64,000 nt of DNA from CAZWSX01 sp964636985. Its GTDB lineage: Bacteria; Planctomycetota; Planctomycetia; Pirellulales; Pirellulaceae. This document shows, piece after piece, positions 45,830-55,775 of the stretch. A model generated the notes under the pieces. It was given only the letters and a program-made list of their open reading frames with translations. It was not told the DNA's origin and did not search any database. Made by a program: the position numbers and the translations under genes. How positions within the stretch are numbered: the stretch's first letter is position 1; every line of letters starts with the position of its first letter. The stretch is from contig CAZWSX010000014.1 of the NCBI GenBank assembly GCA_964636985.1, forward strand, positions 122,504 to 186,503, written 5' to 3'.

Positions 45830-46528
45830 TCGAAAGCTTCCTCAGGGTGCTCAGCTTTCCCGCAGGCGATGATCCGGGGAGTGGTTCTTGTTAAATAAAA
45901 ACGTACGCCAGCGCCATTCCGTGGTGGAACCGCGGTGCCAGTATAATTGCCTGAAACGGGCTGTCACCGGTCCCAGGAAAACGTCGTCCAAATCCGGCTC
46001 GGCCCCCAAAAAAACGCGTTCTAGGTGACCCAAATCGGGTTGATCGTCTGACGGTAGGGGGGAGTGTAACGATTCTTCCGACGGTGTACGAGGCACCCTT
46101 GGCAAACTAGGGGGCATCGATTCGGATTTGCGATCCGATGGGAAGCGAGCCCTCCGATGGGTCGCCTCGGCAAACGAGTTCGCTCACGACCAGTCTCGAC
46201 GCGGCCCGAACGAGGTGAGAGTTGCCCGTCGCGGAAGGGTCGCGAATCCCAAACCCCGCACTCGGGGTAAGCACGCAAGGTGACCACGCGCCGTAAACAC
46301 GCGACGTAAACAACCAGGGAAATGGTTCCGGAATTGCCGTGTCCGGCGTCCCAGGCCGGCCGATGGAAGCGTCGGCAGAAAAAATCGATGTTGCGCACGT
46401 TCGCGGAGGCGGAGTACGGGCAAGAATTCACGCGTACAATACCGCCAACGATCTGATCGCCTCGGTGGGATAATTGGTGAACTGATACGCGGAACCTCGC
46501 ACGCCACCAAAACAAACGACGACAGGAT
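45830..46528. other. Intergenic region without a clear gene
   Basis: About 700 bp. Several minus-strand frames (for example 46021-46515 and 46107-46313) are open, but they lack family features and overlap each other in different frames, so none is called. The region may hold the promoters of the two flanking genes, an RNA, or decayed coding DNA. Confidence 0.4.
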
Positions 46529-47086
46529 ATGAGCCAAAACCCGTTTGAATCGTCCCGCCAGCTTCCACAGGGTTATTTCGGCGATGTCCCAATGGGGCAA
46601 CCCGCGTTTTCCTACAACCGCGGCATGATGGGGCAGGTCCCTGTGGTTGGCGGACTGCTCATTGGGCAAGCGATTTTGGAAGGGATATTTTTCATTCTGC
46701 TGGCGGGTACGTCGGTGATGATGTCGTCGGTCCCTCCGCCGCCCAACATGCCCAAGCAACAACTGACGTTCACCATTGGGGCCATGGTCGTGTTGAGCGC
46801 CGTTGCCTTAGTGGGGATGATTGCTCACTTTATCGCTGGATGCTTGATGGTGGCATTTCGTCGCCGGATCATGACAATGGTCTGTTTGTCCATCGGTTTC
46901 GTCAGCCTGTTTACCGTTTATTGTTCGCTGACCATGCTGCCGATTGCTATTTATGCACTGATCGTGTTGCTGAATGAGCCCGTGATATGGGCTTACGCTG
47001 AACTCGAAAAAGGGACCAGTCGCGAGTACGTAATGATGGGGCAACCCACGGCCGCTCCAACTTCGTGGCAAAGGCCAATATCGTAG
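46529..47086 (+). CDS. Membrane protein of unknown function
   Basis: A 185-residue protein with an N-terminal soluble tail containing SQNPFESSRQLPQG and four hydrophobic segments (about 43-62, 78-98, 104-125, 128-150). The tail resembles the NPF/NPY-type motifs in the next gene and in the MFS transporter. The next gene, 57 bp downstream, is a similar type of membrane protein, so they may be co-expressed. Function unknown. Confidence 0.7.
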   Translation: MSQNPFESSRQLPQGYFGDVPMGQPAFSYNRGMMGQVPVVGGLLIGQAILEGIFFILLAGTSVMMSSVPPPPNMPKQQLTFTIGAMVVLSAVALVGMIAHFIAGCLMVAFRRRIMTMVCLSIGFVSLFTVYCSLTMLPIAIYALIVLLNEPVIWAYAELEKGTSREYVMMGQPTAAPTSWQRPIS

Positions 47087-47143
47087 GCACTCTTTGCGAA
47101 TACCGCGTCGAGGGGCCAGCAATTCCCAAAGTGAGTAGGGATT

Positions 47144-47884
47144 ATGAGTGACGCATCTTATTCGAACCAACCGCCATCGCACGATCCATTTTCCCAGGCC
47201 GATCCGTACAAATCGCCCGAATCGTACCAGATGGGGTTTACCGGGACGATGCCCGGCGTGCGACCGACGGCGTTAACCGTTGTTTGCATCATCTCGATCG
47301 TGCTGGGGGCTCTCGTCGCCATGTCGAGCGCTACGGCCGCCGTGATGCTCCCCTTTCAAAGGGCCTTTGCGGGGATGGTCGCACCGCCGCCGGCGATCGC
47401 CCCCGGGGCGACGCCTACCCCGCAACAAGAGATGCAAAAGATCCAAAGCGACATGCAGCGGCAAATCGCGGAAGTCAACGGGAAGTACTTTTGGATCCTG
47501 ATGCCGCTCCACATTGTTCAACTCATCATCGCGATCTGGCTCATCGTGTCGGCGGTACGCACCCTGTCGTTGTCCATGGACGGGCGCGCTTCGTTTGTCA
47601 CGGCGCTGCTGGTCATGATTGGATTGGAGGTCTGTTTCGCCATTCCACTTTTTATGACCCAAATGGAAATGCAGCCCATCATGGGCTCGATGATGGAGAA
47701 GCTGACGAAGGTTCAGCCAGGCGGAAACCCGGCGGGTGCCGAGATGGTCGGCACGATCATGAAAGCAAGCCTGATCGCCGGCATGGTGTTGGCCGGCTGT
47801 TTTATTCTCACTCGCGTTGGATTTTACTCCTACGCCGTGAGCTATCTTCGTCGCGAGGACATTGTGAAATTGTGCGACAAGTGA
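47144..47884 (+). CDS. Membrane protein of unknown function
   Basis: A 246-residue protein with a soluble N-terminal tail including ADPYKSPESYQ and four hydrophobic segments. An Ala/Pro-rich loop (MVAPPPAIAPGATPTPQQ) sits between the first and second. It resembles the preceding gene in layout. The downstream gene coaD starts 45 bp later. Function unknown; shared envelope protein with the neighbour is likely. Confidence 0.7.
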   Translation: MSDASYSNQPPSHDPFSQADPYKSPESYQMGFTGTMPGVRPTALTVVCIISIVLGALVAMSSATAAVMLPFQRAFAGMVAPPPAIAPGATPTPQQEMQKIQSDMQRQIAEVNGKYFWILMPLHIVQLIIAIWLIVSAVRTLSLSMDGRASFVTALLVMIGLEVCFAIPLFMTQMEMQPIMGSMMEKLTKVQPGGNPAGAEMVGTIMKASLIAGMVLAGCFILTRVGFYSYAVSYLRREDIVKLCDK

Positions 47885-47929
47885 TCTCCATGGTCTGATT
47901 ACAACATCGTCCGATTACAATAAGAAGCG

Positions 47930-48442
47930 ATGACCACCTCTTCTCGCACGGCTGTTTACACGGGATCGTTCGATCCAATCACGCTAGGGCACCTGAGCGT
48001 GATTCGCCGCAGTGCGCGCTTATTTGACAAGCTGATCATCGGAATTGGGATCAACGTCGATAAAACGCCGATGTTCTCGCCCGAGGAACGGATCGATCTG
48101 GTCCAGCAGTGCACGGCGACTTGCGGGAACGTCGAAGTGCTGACGTTCACCGGCTTGGCCGTGCAATTTGTCCGGAATTGCAACGCCCGCGTCATGGTGC
48201 GAGGCGTTCGGCCACTTACCGACATCGCCGCCGAGTTCACGATGATGATGGCCAACCGCCACCTCGACCCCGGAATCGAGACGGTCTTCCTGATGGCCGA
48301 CGAAGAGTTTGCCCACGTCTCGAGCAGTTTGCTTAAACAGATCACGCCGCTAGCCGACGACGACATGCTGGCGCGATTCGTGCCGCGAGAGATCATCCCG
48401 GCGCTCCGCAGCAAAATGCCCAGAACGGGCGAGCGGACTTAG
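47930..48442 (+). CDS. coaD: Phosphopantetheine adenylyltransferase
   Basis: Adds AMP from ATP to 4'-phosphopantetheine to give dephospho-CoA, the penultimate step of coenzyme A synthesis. In 170 residues it has the nucleotidyltransferase motif YTGSFDPITLGHLSVI (TxGHxx), the pantetheine region RGVRPLTDIAAEFTMM, and the C-terminal HVSSSLLKQI. It is a housekeeping gene of normal size. Converges on the liv operon. Confidence 0.96.
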   Translation: MTTSSRTAVYTGSFDPITLGHLSVIRRSARLFDKLIIGIGINVDKTPMFSPEERIDLVQQCTATCGNVEVLTFTGLAVQFVRNCNARVMVRGVRPLTDIAAEFTMMMANRHLDPGIETVFLMADEEFAHVSSSLLKQITPLADDDMLARFVPREIIPALRSKMPRTGERT

Positions 48443-48514
48443 AGAAAGGAGTTACAGTGCTGCCCGGTTTCGTGCTTGAACTGGGGCCGATCTGGGATCA
48501 ATGACGAAGCGCCG

Positions 48515-49234
48515 TCACTCCCCCAAATACGCGTCGCGGACCTTCTCGTCGTGCAACAGATCTTGTCCGCTTCCGGACATCGTGATTGCGCCGGTTTCGA
48601 TCACATAACCGCGATGCGCCAGCTTCAGAGCCGAGCGGGCATTTTGTTCGACGAGCAGGATCGACATCCCTTCCTCGGCGTTGAGGCGTTTGATCACGTC
48701 GAAAATTTTCAAGACGATCAGCGGCGCTAGACCCAACGAAGGTTCGTCGAGCAACAGCATCTTGGGGCGGCCCATGAGCGCCCGTCCAACAGCGAGCATT
48801 TGCTGTTCACCGCCCGAGAGTGTTCCCGCCAACTGATCCTTCCGTTCATTGAGGATCGGAAACAGTTCGCCCATGTGGCGGATTCCGTCGGCGATCTCTT
48901 TGGGATCGTTTCGCGTGTAGGCACCCATTTCCAGGTTTTCGCGAACGGTGAGTCGCGGAAAAACCTTGCGCCCTTCCGGCGACTGGCAGATGCCTGCTTT
49001 GACGACTTCGAACGGCGGGCGATTTTGGATTTCGCGGCCATCAAAAAGGATTCGTCCGCCTTTGGTCTTGTTGACTCCGCTGATGCACATTAGCGACGTC
49101 GTCTTGCCAGCGCCGTTGGCGCCGATGAGCGTGACGATTTCCCCCTCGTTCACGGTCAGCGAAATCTTGCGCAGCGCTTCGATCGGCCCGTAACCGGCCG
49201 AGACGTTTTCCAGTTCGAGTAGCGGCTTGCCCAT
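48515..49234 (-). CDS. livF: Branched-chain amino-acid-type ABC transporter ATPase
   Basis: A 239-residue LivF-type ATPase with Walker A GANGAGKTT, Q-loop CQSPEGRKVFPRL, signature LSGGEQQMLAVGRAL and Walker B LLLLDEPSLGLAP. It is last in the operon livJHMGF; its start overlaps the stop of livG. It pairs with LivG to power uptake of branched-chain amino acids or related solutes (amides, urea) of the HAAT family. The solute cannot be told. Confidence 0.94.
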   Translation of the reverse strand: MGKPLLELENVSAGYGPIEALRKISLTVNEGEIVTLIGANGAGKTTSLMCISGVNKTKGGRILFDGREIQNRPPFEVVKAGICQSPEGRKVFPRLTVRENLEMGAYTRNDPKEIADGIRHMGELFPILNERKDQLAGTLSGGEQQMLAVGRALMGRPKMLLLDEPSLGLAPLIVLKIFDVIKRLNAEEGMSILLVEQNARSALKLAHRGYVIETGAITMSGSGQDLLHDEKVRDAYLGE

Positions 49235-50508
49235 CAGGAGACTTCCTCCTTGCCGAGGTAAGCCTCGATCACTTTGGGATTCGCCCGGACTTCGGCCGGC
49301 GTCCCCTCAGCGATCTTCTGCCCGTACTCCAAAACGGCCATACGGTCGGAGATCCCCATCACCAGCTTCATGTGGTGCTCGATCAGCACAACCGTGATCC
49401 CGCTGTCGCGAATCTTGCGGATCAGTTCCATCAGGTCTTCCGACTCGGCTGGATTCATGCCTGCCGCCGGCTCATCGAGAAGCAGCAATTTCGGTTTGGT
49501 TGCCAAAGCGCGGGCAATTTCCAACCGTCGTTGATCGCCATACGGTAGATTCTTCGCCAGGTCGCCCGCCCGATGGTCGATGCCGACGAATTTCAAAAGC
49601 GAGCGTCCCTCGGACATGCAATCGCGTTCGTTCTTGGTGAAGAACGGCAATCGCAAGATCGCTCCAAGGACGTTTCCCGAGAACTTGCGATCCATCCCGA
49701 CAGCGACGTTCTCCAGCACCGTCATGTTGTGAAACAACCGAATGTTCTGAAACGTGCGCGCGATCCCGTGGCGGCAGATGACGTCGGTCGTCCTGCGAGA
49801 TCGGTTCCACACCGCCATCGCGCCGGCGAAACCAATTGCCGTCCCCGCAACAAAGAGGACGAGCCCGGTCCAAAATCGACTGCTGCCCGCATCGCGTGCC
49901 GCCTTCACTTTTTTCGCATCGACACCCTCAGGCAGCGGCTCGTTCTCATCGAACCAATGTTTGCGAACCGCAGTTGCCACCTGGTCGACTTCATCGAGCG
50001 TCTTGCGTGGGCCGAGCAGTGGTTCTGAGTCAGCGGCGACAAGGCGCCAAGTCCCGCGCAGTCCGGGCTCAACCGTTGGCCGATTGTGGATGTAGTCGAT
50101 CGCCAAAGGAATGATATTCGCGATGCTGAACGGTCGCGTCGAGGTACCACCTTTGTGCTTTGGAGCTGCGAGCGAGACCTGGTACGGCCGAACTACGGCC
50201 GCCTTCCACATCAAATTAATGTCAGCTGAAAAGAGTGAAACCGCGATGCCCGTCAACAATCCGATCAGGCCCGCCACCGCAAGCACTGCCCAAGTCAGCG
50301 GGCGGCTTACGGCCTTGCCGTTGAACTTGACGTGGCCGGTGGTCGGATCGTAGATCCCCGTGATCGCGTTGAAGACGGTCGTTTTTCCCGCGCCGTTGGG
50401 ACCAATGACGGAGAAAATCTCTCCCTCCTTGACGCCAAAGGAGACGTCCTTGACGGCCGTAAGACCGCCAAAGCGAATGGTCAAATTCTCGATGTCGAGG
50501 ACGTTCAC
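49234..50508 (-). CDS. livG: LivG-type ABC ATPase with membrane-spanning insertion
   Basis: LivG ATPase, 424 residues where about 255 is normal. Walker A GPNGAGKTT is at 36-44, Q-loop RTFQNIRLF at 251-259, signature LPYGDQRRLEIARAL at about 321-335, Walker B LLLLDEPAAGMNP at 341-353. Between the N-terminal strands and the Q-loop, about residues 68-240 are extra, with two predicted helices: LTWAVLAVAGLIGLLTGIAV (71-90) and FWTGLVLFVAGTAIGFAGAM (212-231), and about 120 polar residues between them. If both span the membrane the loop is outside the cytoplasm. The frame is unbroken. The start is GTG at 50508, overlapping livM by four bases. See finding. Confidence 0.9.
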   Translation of the reverse strand: MNVLDIENLTIRFGGLTAVKDVSFGVKEGEIFSVIGPNGAGKTTVFNAITGIYDPTTGHVKFNGKAVSRPLTWAVLAVAGLIGLLTGIAVSLFSADINLMWKAAVVRPYQVSLAAPKHKGGTSTRPFSIANIIPLAIDYIHNRPTVEPGLRGTWRLVAADSEPLLGPRKTLDEVDQVATAVRKHWFDENEPLPEGVDAKKVKAARDAGSSRFWTGLVLFVAGTAIGFAGAMAVWNRSRRTTDVICRHGIARTFQNIRLFHNMTVLENVAVGMDRKFSGNVLGAILRLPFFTKNERDCMSEGRSLLKFVGIDHRAGDLAKNLPYGDQRRLEIARALATKPKLLLLDEPAAGMNPAESEDLMELIRKIRDSGITVVLIEHHMKLVMGISDRMAVLEYGQKIAEGTPAEVRANPKVIEAYLGKEEVS

Positions 50509-51593
50509 GGGCGTCCTCCAGCATTAGCGGGCGGCGGTTCCTCGTGCCACTCTTCGTGGCTGCGTAGCGTCGGCAAGAGCCCTTCGGGACGAAACCGCAT
50601 CATCAGGATGAGCGCGAAGCCGAAGATCATCAGTTTGTAAGTACTGAGCTTCGTCCACGTGAACTTTTGAGCCCAGCCCATCAGTTGTGCTTGTTCGTCG
50701 CACCACGGAATGACGATCACATCGAACGACAGCAGGATCAACGTCCCGGCAATCGCGCCGCGAATGCCGCCCAGGCCGCCGAGAATCAAGCAACACAGCG
50801 TGATCGCGCTGCGATTAAAGCCGTAGGAATCGGGGTCGCTCGTATTCCCCTGCGCCATCGCATACAAACTGCCGGCCAGTCCAGCCAGGCCGGCTCCCAT
50901 CGCGAAGGCGGCCAGTTTGACTCGCGGAACGGCCAGCCCCATGCAACTAGCAGCCAGTTCGTCTTCCCGCACGGCGACCCACGCCCTGCCGAGTCGTGAT
51001 CGTTCAATTCGCCGGAGCACCAAAACCACGAGCGCCAGCACAATCCAGACGATGAAAAAGTTGGCTCGCTCTGTCGTAAACCAGCCGCCAACAAGTGGCT
51101 GCACCATGCTCGCAGGCGTGGGAATCGGGCTAATGGTCTTGGTGCCGTTGGTGATGTGATCGAGGTTTCGCAAACTGAATCGCATGACTTCGCCGAACCC
51201 TAGCGTCACGAGCGCCAAGTAGTCGCCGCGCAATCGTAGCGCGGGAGCCGACAACAGCGCCCCCGCGACGACGGCCGCGAGCATCGCCGCAATCATTCCT
51301 GTGATCAAACTCGCGCCGAAAGGCTGCGTCGTTCCAGCCAGAATCCCAGTGGTGTACGCACCGATTCCATAAAAGGCCGCAATTCCCAAATGCAATTGCC
51401 CGGTATTGCCAACCACCGTGTGCAAGGCCAATCCCAAGATGGCGTAGATCAGAAGACTGGTCTCTTGCTTGACCAGATACGGTTGCGTGGTGACGATCGG
51501 CAACAAGAGCAACGCCAACACAATCAACCATTCCAGCGCGGGCACGCGCGACAGCCACGAGGCTTTGCCCGGGGGCGGCGACTTGGCGTTCAT
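50505..51593 (-). CDS. livM: Branched-chain amino-acid-type ABC transporter permease
   Basis: A 362-residue inner-membrane permease with about ten helices. Motifs of LivM are visible: YAILGLALHTVVGNTGQLHLG and RVKLAAFAMGAGLAGLAGSLY. It lies two bases after livH and overlaps livG by four, so it is translated within the operon. It forms the channel with LivH. Confidence 0.94.
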   Translation of the reverse strand: MNAKSPPPGKASWLSRVPALEWLIVLALLLLPIVTTQPYLVKQETSLLIYAILGLALHTVVGNTGQLHLGIAAFYGIGAYTTGILAGTTQPFGASLITGMIAAMLAAVVAGALLSAPALRLRGDYLALVTLGFGEVMRFSLRNLDHITNGTKTISPIPTPASMVQPLVGGWFTTERANFFIVWIVLALVVLVLRRIERSRLGRAWVAVREDELAASCMGLAVPRVKLAAFAMGAGLAGLAGSLYAMAQGNTSDPDSYGFNRSAITLCCLILGGLGGIRGAIAGTLILLSFDVIVIPWCDEQAQLMGWAQKFTWTKLSTYKLMIFGFALILMMRFRPEGLLPTLRSHEEWHEEPPPANAGGRP

Positions 51594-51595
51594 CG

Positions 51596-52615
<1,020 letters not shown>

Positions 52616-52692
52616 GACAACTCGACAACAGGCTCGCTTGGGAACGAAACGGATGCATTAAGAGGGTGGCTGTCCGCGATTGGGGTTTGAGT

Positions 52693-53934
52693 CTACTCGC
52701 CTCCCAAGACTTTGACAAACTTGAACTTGCCATTCTCGACCGTGTTGCCGCTGATGGTAGTGATCGTGGTGTCCCCGTTCTCGTCGAACGACCACGTGCC
52801 CAGCGCTCCTTCGAAGTCCTTGGTCGCGAAGGCGGCATCGACAATGGCGGTGCGATCTTTCTTGCCCGCCCGGCGAATTGCGTCCAGCGCAACGCGTGCC
52901 GACTCGTAGCCGTAGGCGGCGTAGCCTTCGGGCTCGGTTTTGTATTTCGCTCGATAGTTCTCGACGAACTTCTTCCCCACGCCCGTGAGTTGATCGGCGG
53001 GCAACCCACCGAACGTGATGAAGACGCGGTTTTCCAGCACATCAGCGCCGGCCGACTCGATGAACGCTGTTTCGTAGCAGCCATCGGGGCCCATCATTTT
53101 CGCATCCATGCCCACCGCGACGATGTCTTTGGCGATCTGGCCACCCTTCGATTGAGTCGTTCCGCCGAAGTAGATCAAGTCGGGGTTCTTCGCCTTGACG
53201 GTCGTGAGCAGTGTCTTGAATTCTTGGCTGCTCTTGTCGATGGTTTGCCGCCCGAGAACTTCGATGCCGTTGTCTTGGCAGCGAATCTCGAACATGTCGG
53301 CCAGGCCTTTGCCGTAAACTTCCGAGTCATCAATGATGAAGACCTTTTTGACTCCCATTTCCTTGGCCCAATCGGCCGCCAAGGTTCCCTGCAAGTCGTC
53401 AGCAGGGACGACACGCACGTAGTTGCGCTTCTTGGTTGGGAAATAGATTTCCGGTTCGCCCGGGTCGCCGATGCCTGGTTTGGTCAGGCCAGGCCACGTG
53501 TTCGCAGGGCTAACCATCAAGATGCCGGCCTTGTTCAGGATCGGCATCGAGATTTTCGCGGCGCCTGAGTTGTACGTGCCGATGTAGGCCATCACATCAG
53601 GATCGGCCACCGCCTTATCTGCGTTGGCCGTTTCGGCTTCCGGGGTCCACTGCCCTGCACTAGCGGTCGCGTCGTCGAGGTCGAGGTACTCGATCTTGTA
53701 GCCGTTCACTTCGCCGCCGACTTCCTCGATGGCCATGCGGATACCGTTCACCATCGTGTCGGTCTGCCCTTTGGCACTTCCGGTACGAGGCAAGCTCGAA
53801 ACGATGCGGATGACCTTGGGGTTCCCCTGATTGCTTGAGGAACCGCCGCCGCTGCTGCCTGAGTCGGGACAGCCCGTCAACGTGATTGCCGCGCAGCTGA
53901 CGAGCACGAGGAGGCCAAAAGTACGACGTTTCAT
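52693..53934 (-). CDS. livJ: Branched-chain amino-acid-type ABC transporter substrate-binding lipoprotein
   Basis: A 413-residue periplasmic binding protein of the Leu/Ile/Val family. The N-terminal helix ends in TLTGCPDSG, a lipobox with the lipid-modified Cys followed by a Gly/Ser linker. The fold shows VSSLPRTGSAKGQTDTMVNG, ISMPILNKAGILMVSPANT and the hinge VFIIDDSEVYGKG. It is the first gene of the operon on the minus strand. Substrate could be branched-chain amino acids, amides or others. Start ATG at 53934 gives MKRRTFGLLV. Confidence 0.93.
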   Translation of the reverse strand: MKRRTFGLLVLVSCAAITLTGCPDSGSSGGGSSSNQGNPKVIRIVSSLPRTGSAKGQTDTMVNGIRMAIEEVGGEVNGYKIEYLDLDDATASAGQWTPEAETANADKAVADPDVMAYIGTYNSGAAKISMPILNKAGILMVSPANTWPGLTKPGIGDPGEPEIYFPTKKRNYVRVVPADDLQGTLAADWAKEMGVKKVFIIDDSEVYGKGLADMFEIRCQDNGIEVLGRQTIDKSSQEFKTLLTTVKAKNPDLIYFGGTTQSKGGQIAKDIVAVGMDAKMMGPDGCYETAFIESAGADVLENRVFITFGGLPADQLTGVGKKFVENYRAKYKTEPEGYAAYGYESARVALDAIRRAGKKDRTAIVDAAFATKDFEGALGTWSFDENGDTTITTISGNTVENGKFKFVKVLGGE

Positions 53935-54299
53935 TACCTGCGATCCCTTAAGAGACGGCAATCAGCCACTTACGTAGGAACAGCGACGCCTGCGAGAAAA
54001 TGCAACCTGCGAGCGATGCTTTTCGCAGCGCGAAGATGTTAGAAAACGGTCGGATTTTAAGTGAACTGGTCAGCTAGCGTCAACCATCAATTGTCATTAA
54101 CCAGTGTGCGTAAAATACGTTGGCACAAATACTTACGATTTATCTTCGGGAATGGTTCAGCCACCCCTCTTGCGGTTGCTTGCTATTTTCCACATAATTC
54201 GTTGTCGAAAATGTGTCACGGACCGTACAGTTACAACATCAGAAGTTCGTTCCTTCCAACGGTCCTATTTGCCGTATTGCCCAAAAGTCAGCGCTTAAC
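53935..54299. other. Intergenic region between livJ and sufR
   Basis: About 365 bp, noticeably richer in A and T than the genes around it, which fits two divergent promoters. It includes an imperfect inverted repeat at 54185-54212. No gene is seen. Confidence 0.5.
54185..54212. promoter_or_regulatory. Inverted repeat, possible operator of the suf operon
   Basis: ATTTTC (54185-54190) and GAAAAT (54207-54212) are complementary around 16 bp, about 90 bp before the likely sufR start. A regulator such as SufR itself could bind here. The known cyanobacterial SufR site (CAAC-N6-GTTG) is not obvious. Confidence 0.25.
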
Positions 54300-55022
54300 G
54301 TGAGTCAGCATTTCGTCTCCTCCGACGTTGCCTTGCTCGACGTGCTTCGCAAGCACGATGGCCTCACCGTGGGCGATTTGGCCCAGTTGATGTCGGTCAC
54401 GGCCACCGCCGTTCGGCAACGGCTAAGTCGTTTGTTGGCTCAGGGTTACGTCGAACGAAAGACCAGTCGCGCCGATCGCGGCCGACCCTTTCACAAGTAC
54501 CGATTAACCGATTCAGGACGGCAGAAGGCGGGTGCGAATTTCGCCGATTTGGCGATCGCTTTGTGGGACGAAGTTCGGGCCATCCGCGACGCCGAAGTTC
54601 GCAAAGGGTTGCTCGCACGCATCTCGCGACGGTTAGCCGAACAGTATGGCGCCAGTGTCGAAGGAGGCTCGATCGGCGAACGGATGGAGGCGGTCAAGCG
54701 AGTCTTCGCCGAGCGGGAGATCCCGTTCGAGGTGACTCAATCGGCCGATCTGCCAGTCCTTACGGCTTTAGCTTGCCCTTATCCGGGATTGGCCGAAGCC
54801 GATCGCAGCGTATGTGCGATGGAACGAATGATGCTTTCGGAGTTGGCGGGCGAGAACCTCCGGCTGACTTCGTGCCGGCTCGATGGCGGAACGTGTTGCA
54901 CCTTTGAGCCTCAATCAACAAAAACAGTGGATTTTGCCGACGAAACGGCTGCTTCGAACAGCTCGCAGCAACCTGGTGCGTCGATCCCGTCGAGCAGCGA
55001 TTTCGCCCCCTTGAGCGGCTAG
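54300..55022 (+). CDS. sufR: SufR-like iron-sulfur transcriptional regulator
   Basis: A 240-residue regulator with an N-terminal winged helix (residues about 6-70: GLTVGDLAQLMSVTATAVRQ, a recognition helix) and a C-terminal cysteine cluster, C-x12-C-x19-C-x6-CC, close to the end. The layout resembles SufR, an Fe-S-binding repressor of suf operons, and its location at the head of the suf genes agrees. The GTG at 54300 is chosen because the family domain starts just after it; an earlier GTG at 54213 is possible. Confidence 0.8.
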   Translation: MSQHFVSSDVALLDVLRKHDGLTVGDLAQLMSVTATAVRQRLSRLLAQGYVERKTSRADRGRPFHKYRLTDSGRQKAGANFADLAIALWDEVRAIRDAEVRKGLLARISRRLAEQYGASVEGGSIGERMEAVKRVFAEREIPFEVTQSADLPVLTALACPYPGLAEADRSVCAMERMMLSELAGENLRLTSCRLDGGTCCTFEPQSTKTVDFADETAASNSSQQPGASIPSSSDFAPLSG

Positions 55023-55102
55023 TTCAATCGCGGTTGTGTGGTGTATCCTAAAACGTTTTGCGGAATCCGATCACAGCAACTTGCAGCAAGAAGCCCATTG
55101 CC

Positions 55103-55729
55103 ATGACCCAGCCTTGGATCGAAGCTCGAATCGAAGAAAACGTCTTTACGACCACCGTCGAACAAGCCATCAACTGGGCGCGCCAAGCCAGCATCTGGCC
55201 GATGACGTTCGGGTTGGCCTGCTGTGCGATCGAAATGATGGCCGCCGGCGCCAGCCGCTACGACATGGACCGCTTCGGCGCCGGTGCCTTCCGCGCCACT
55301 CCCCGACAAGCCGACCTGATGATCGTCGCCGGCACGGTCACCTACAAAATGGCCAGCCGCGTCCGTCGCCTTTACAACATGATGCCTGACCCCAAGTTCG
55401 TGATCGCCATGGGCGCTTGCACGGTTGGCGGCGGCCCCTACTTCAAGTGGGGTTATCACGTGGTGAAGGGCGTCGACCTCGTGGTTCCTGTCGACGTTTA
55501 CGTTCCTGGTTGCCCACCGCGACCGGAAGCGTTGCTCGAAGGCCTGATGCGAATTCAAGACAAGATCCGCGGCCACAAGATCGCCAAGAAGAAGACCGAA
55601 GCCGCTTCAAGCTTCCTGTCGCTGGGCGAAAAGGTCGACGACGAATTGCCAATCCCCCACCACAGTGGTTGGGTAATGGCTCCCCACGATCAAGAGCCGC
55701 TCCAAAGCCACCAAAAGATCACCGGTTAG
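55103..55729 (+). CDS. nuoB: NADH-quinone oxidoreductase subunit B-like protein
   Basis: A 208-residue homologue of complex I subunit NuoB, which carries the N2 [4Fe-4S] cluster. All four ligand cysteines are visible: the tandem pair in GLACCAIEMMA, one in GACTVGGG, and one in GCPPRPEALLEG. The other nuo genes are not adjacent; it sits between sufR and sufC. It may be the genome's NuoB or a second copy, placed as an Fe-S client of the SUF system. The C-terminal 50 residues are an extension of low similarity. Confidence 0.9.
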   Translation: MTQPWIEARIEENVFTTTVEQAINWARQASIWPMTFGLACCAIEMMAAGASRYDMDRFGAGAFRATPRQADLMIVAGTVTYKMASRVRRLYNMMPDPKFVIAMGACTVGGGPYFKWGYHVVKGVDLVVPVDVYVPGCPPRPEALLEGLMRIQDKIRGHKIAKKKTEAASSFLSLGEKVDDELPIPHHSGWVMAPHDQEPLQSHQKITG

Positions 55730-55775
55730 TTGAAATCCTATTTCGAGTATTTGCTTTTACCTTTAATTGCTCGCC

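Noticed and set aside
46021..46515. A 164-codon minus-strand frame as a possible gene
   Set aside because: Competing frames overlap it and no domain, signal or start site is convincing; recorded only as an unexplained gap.
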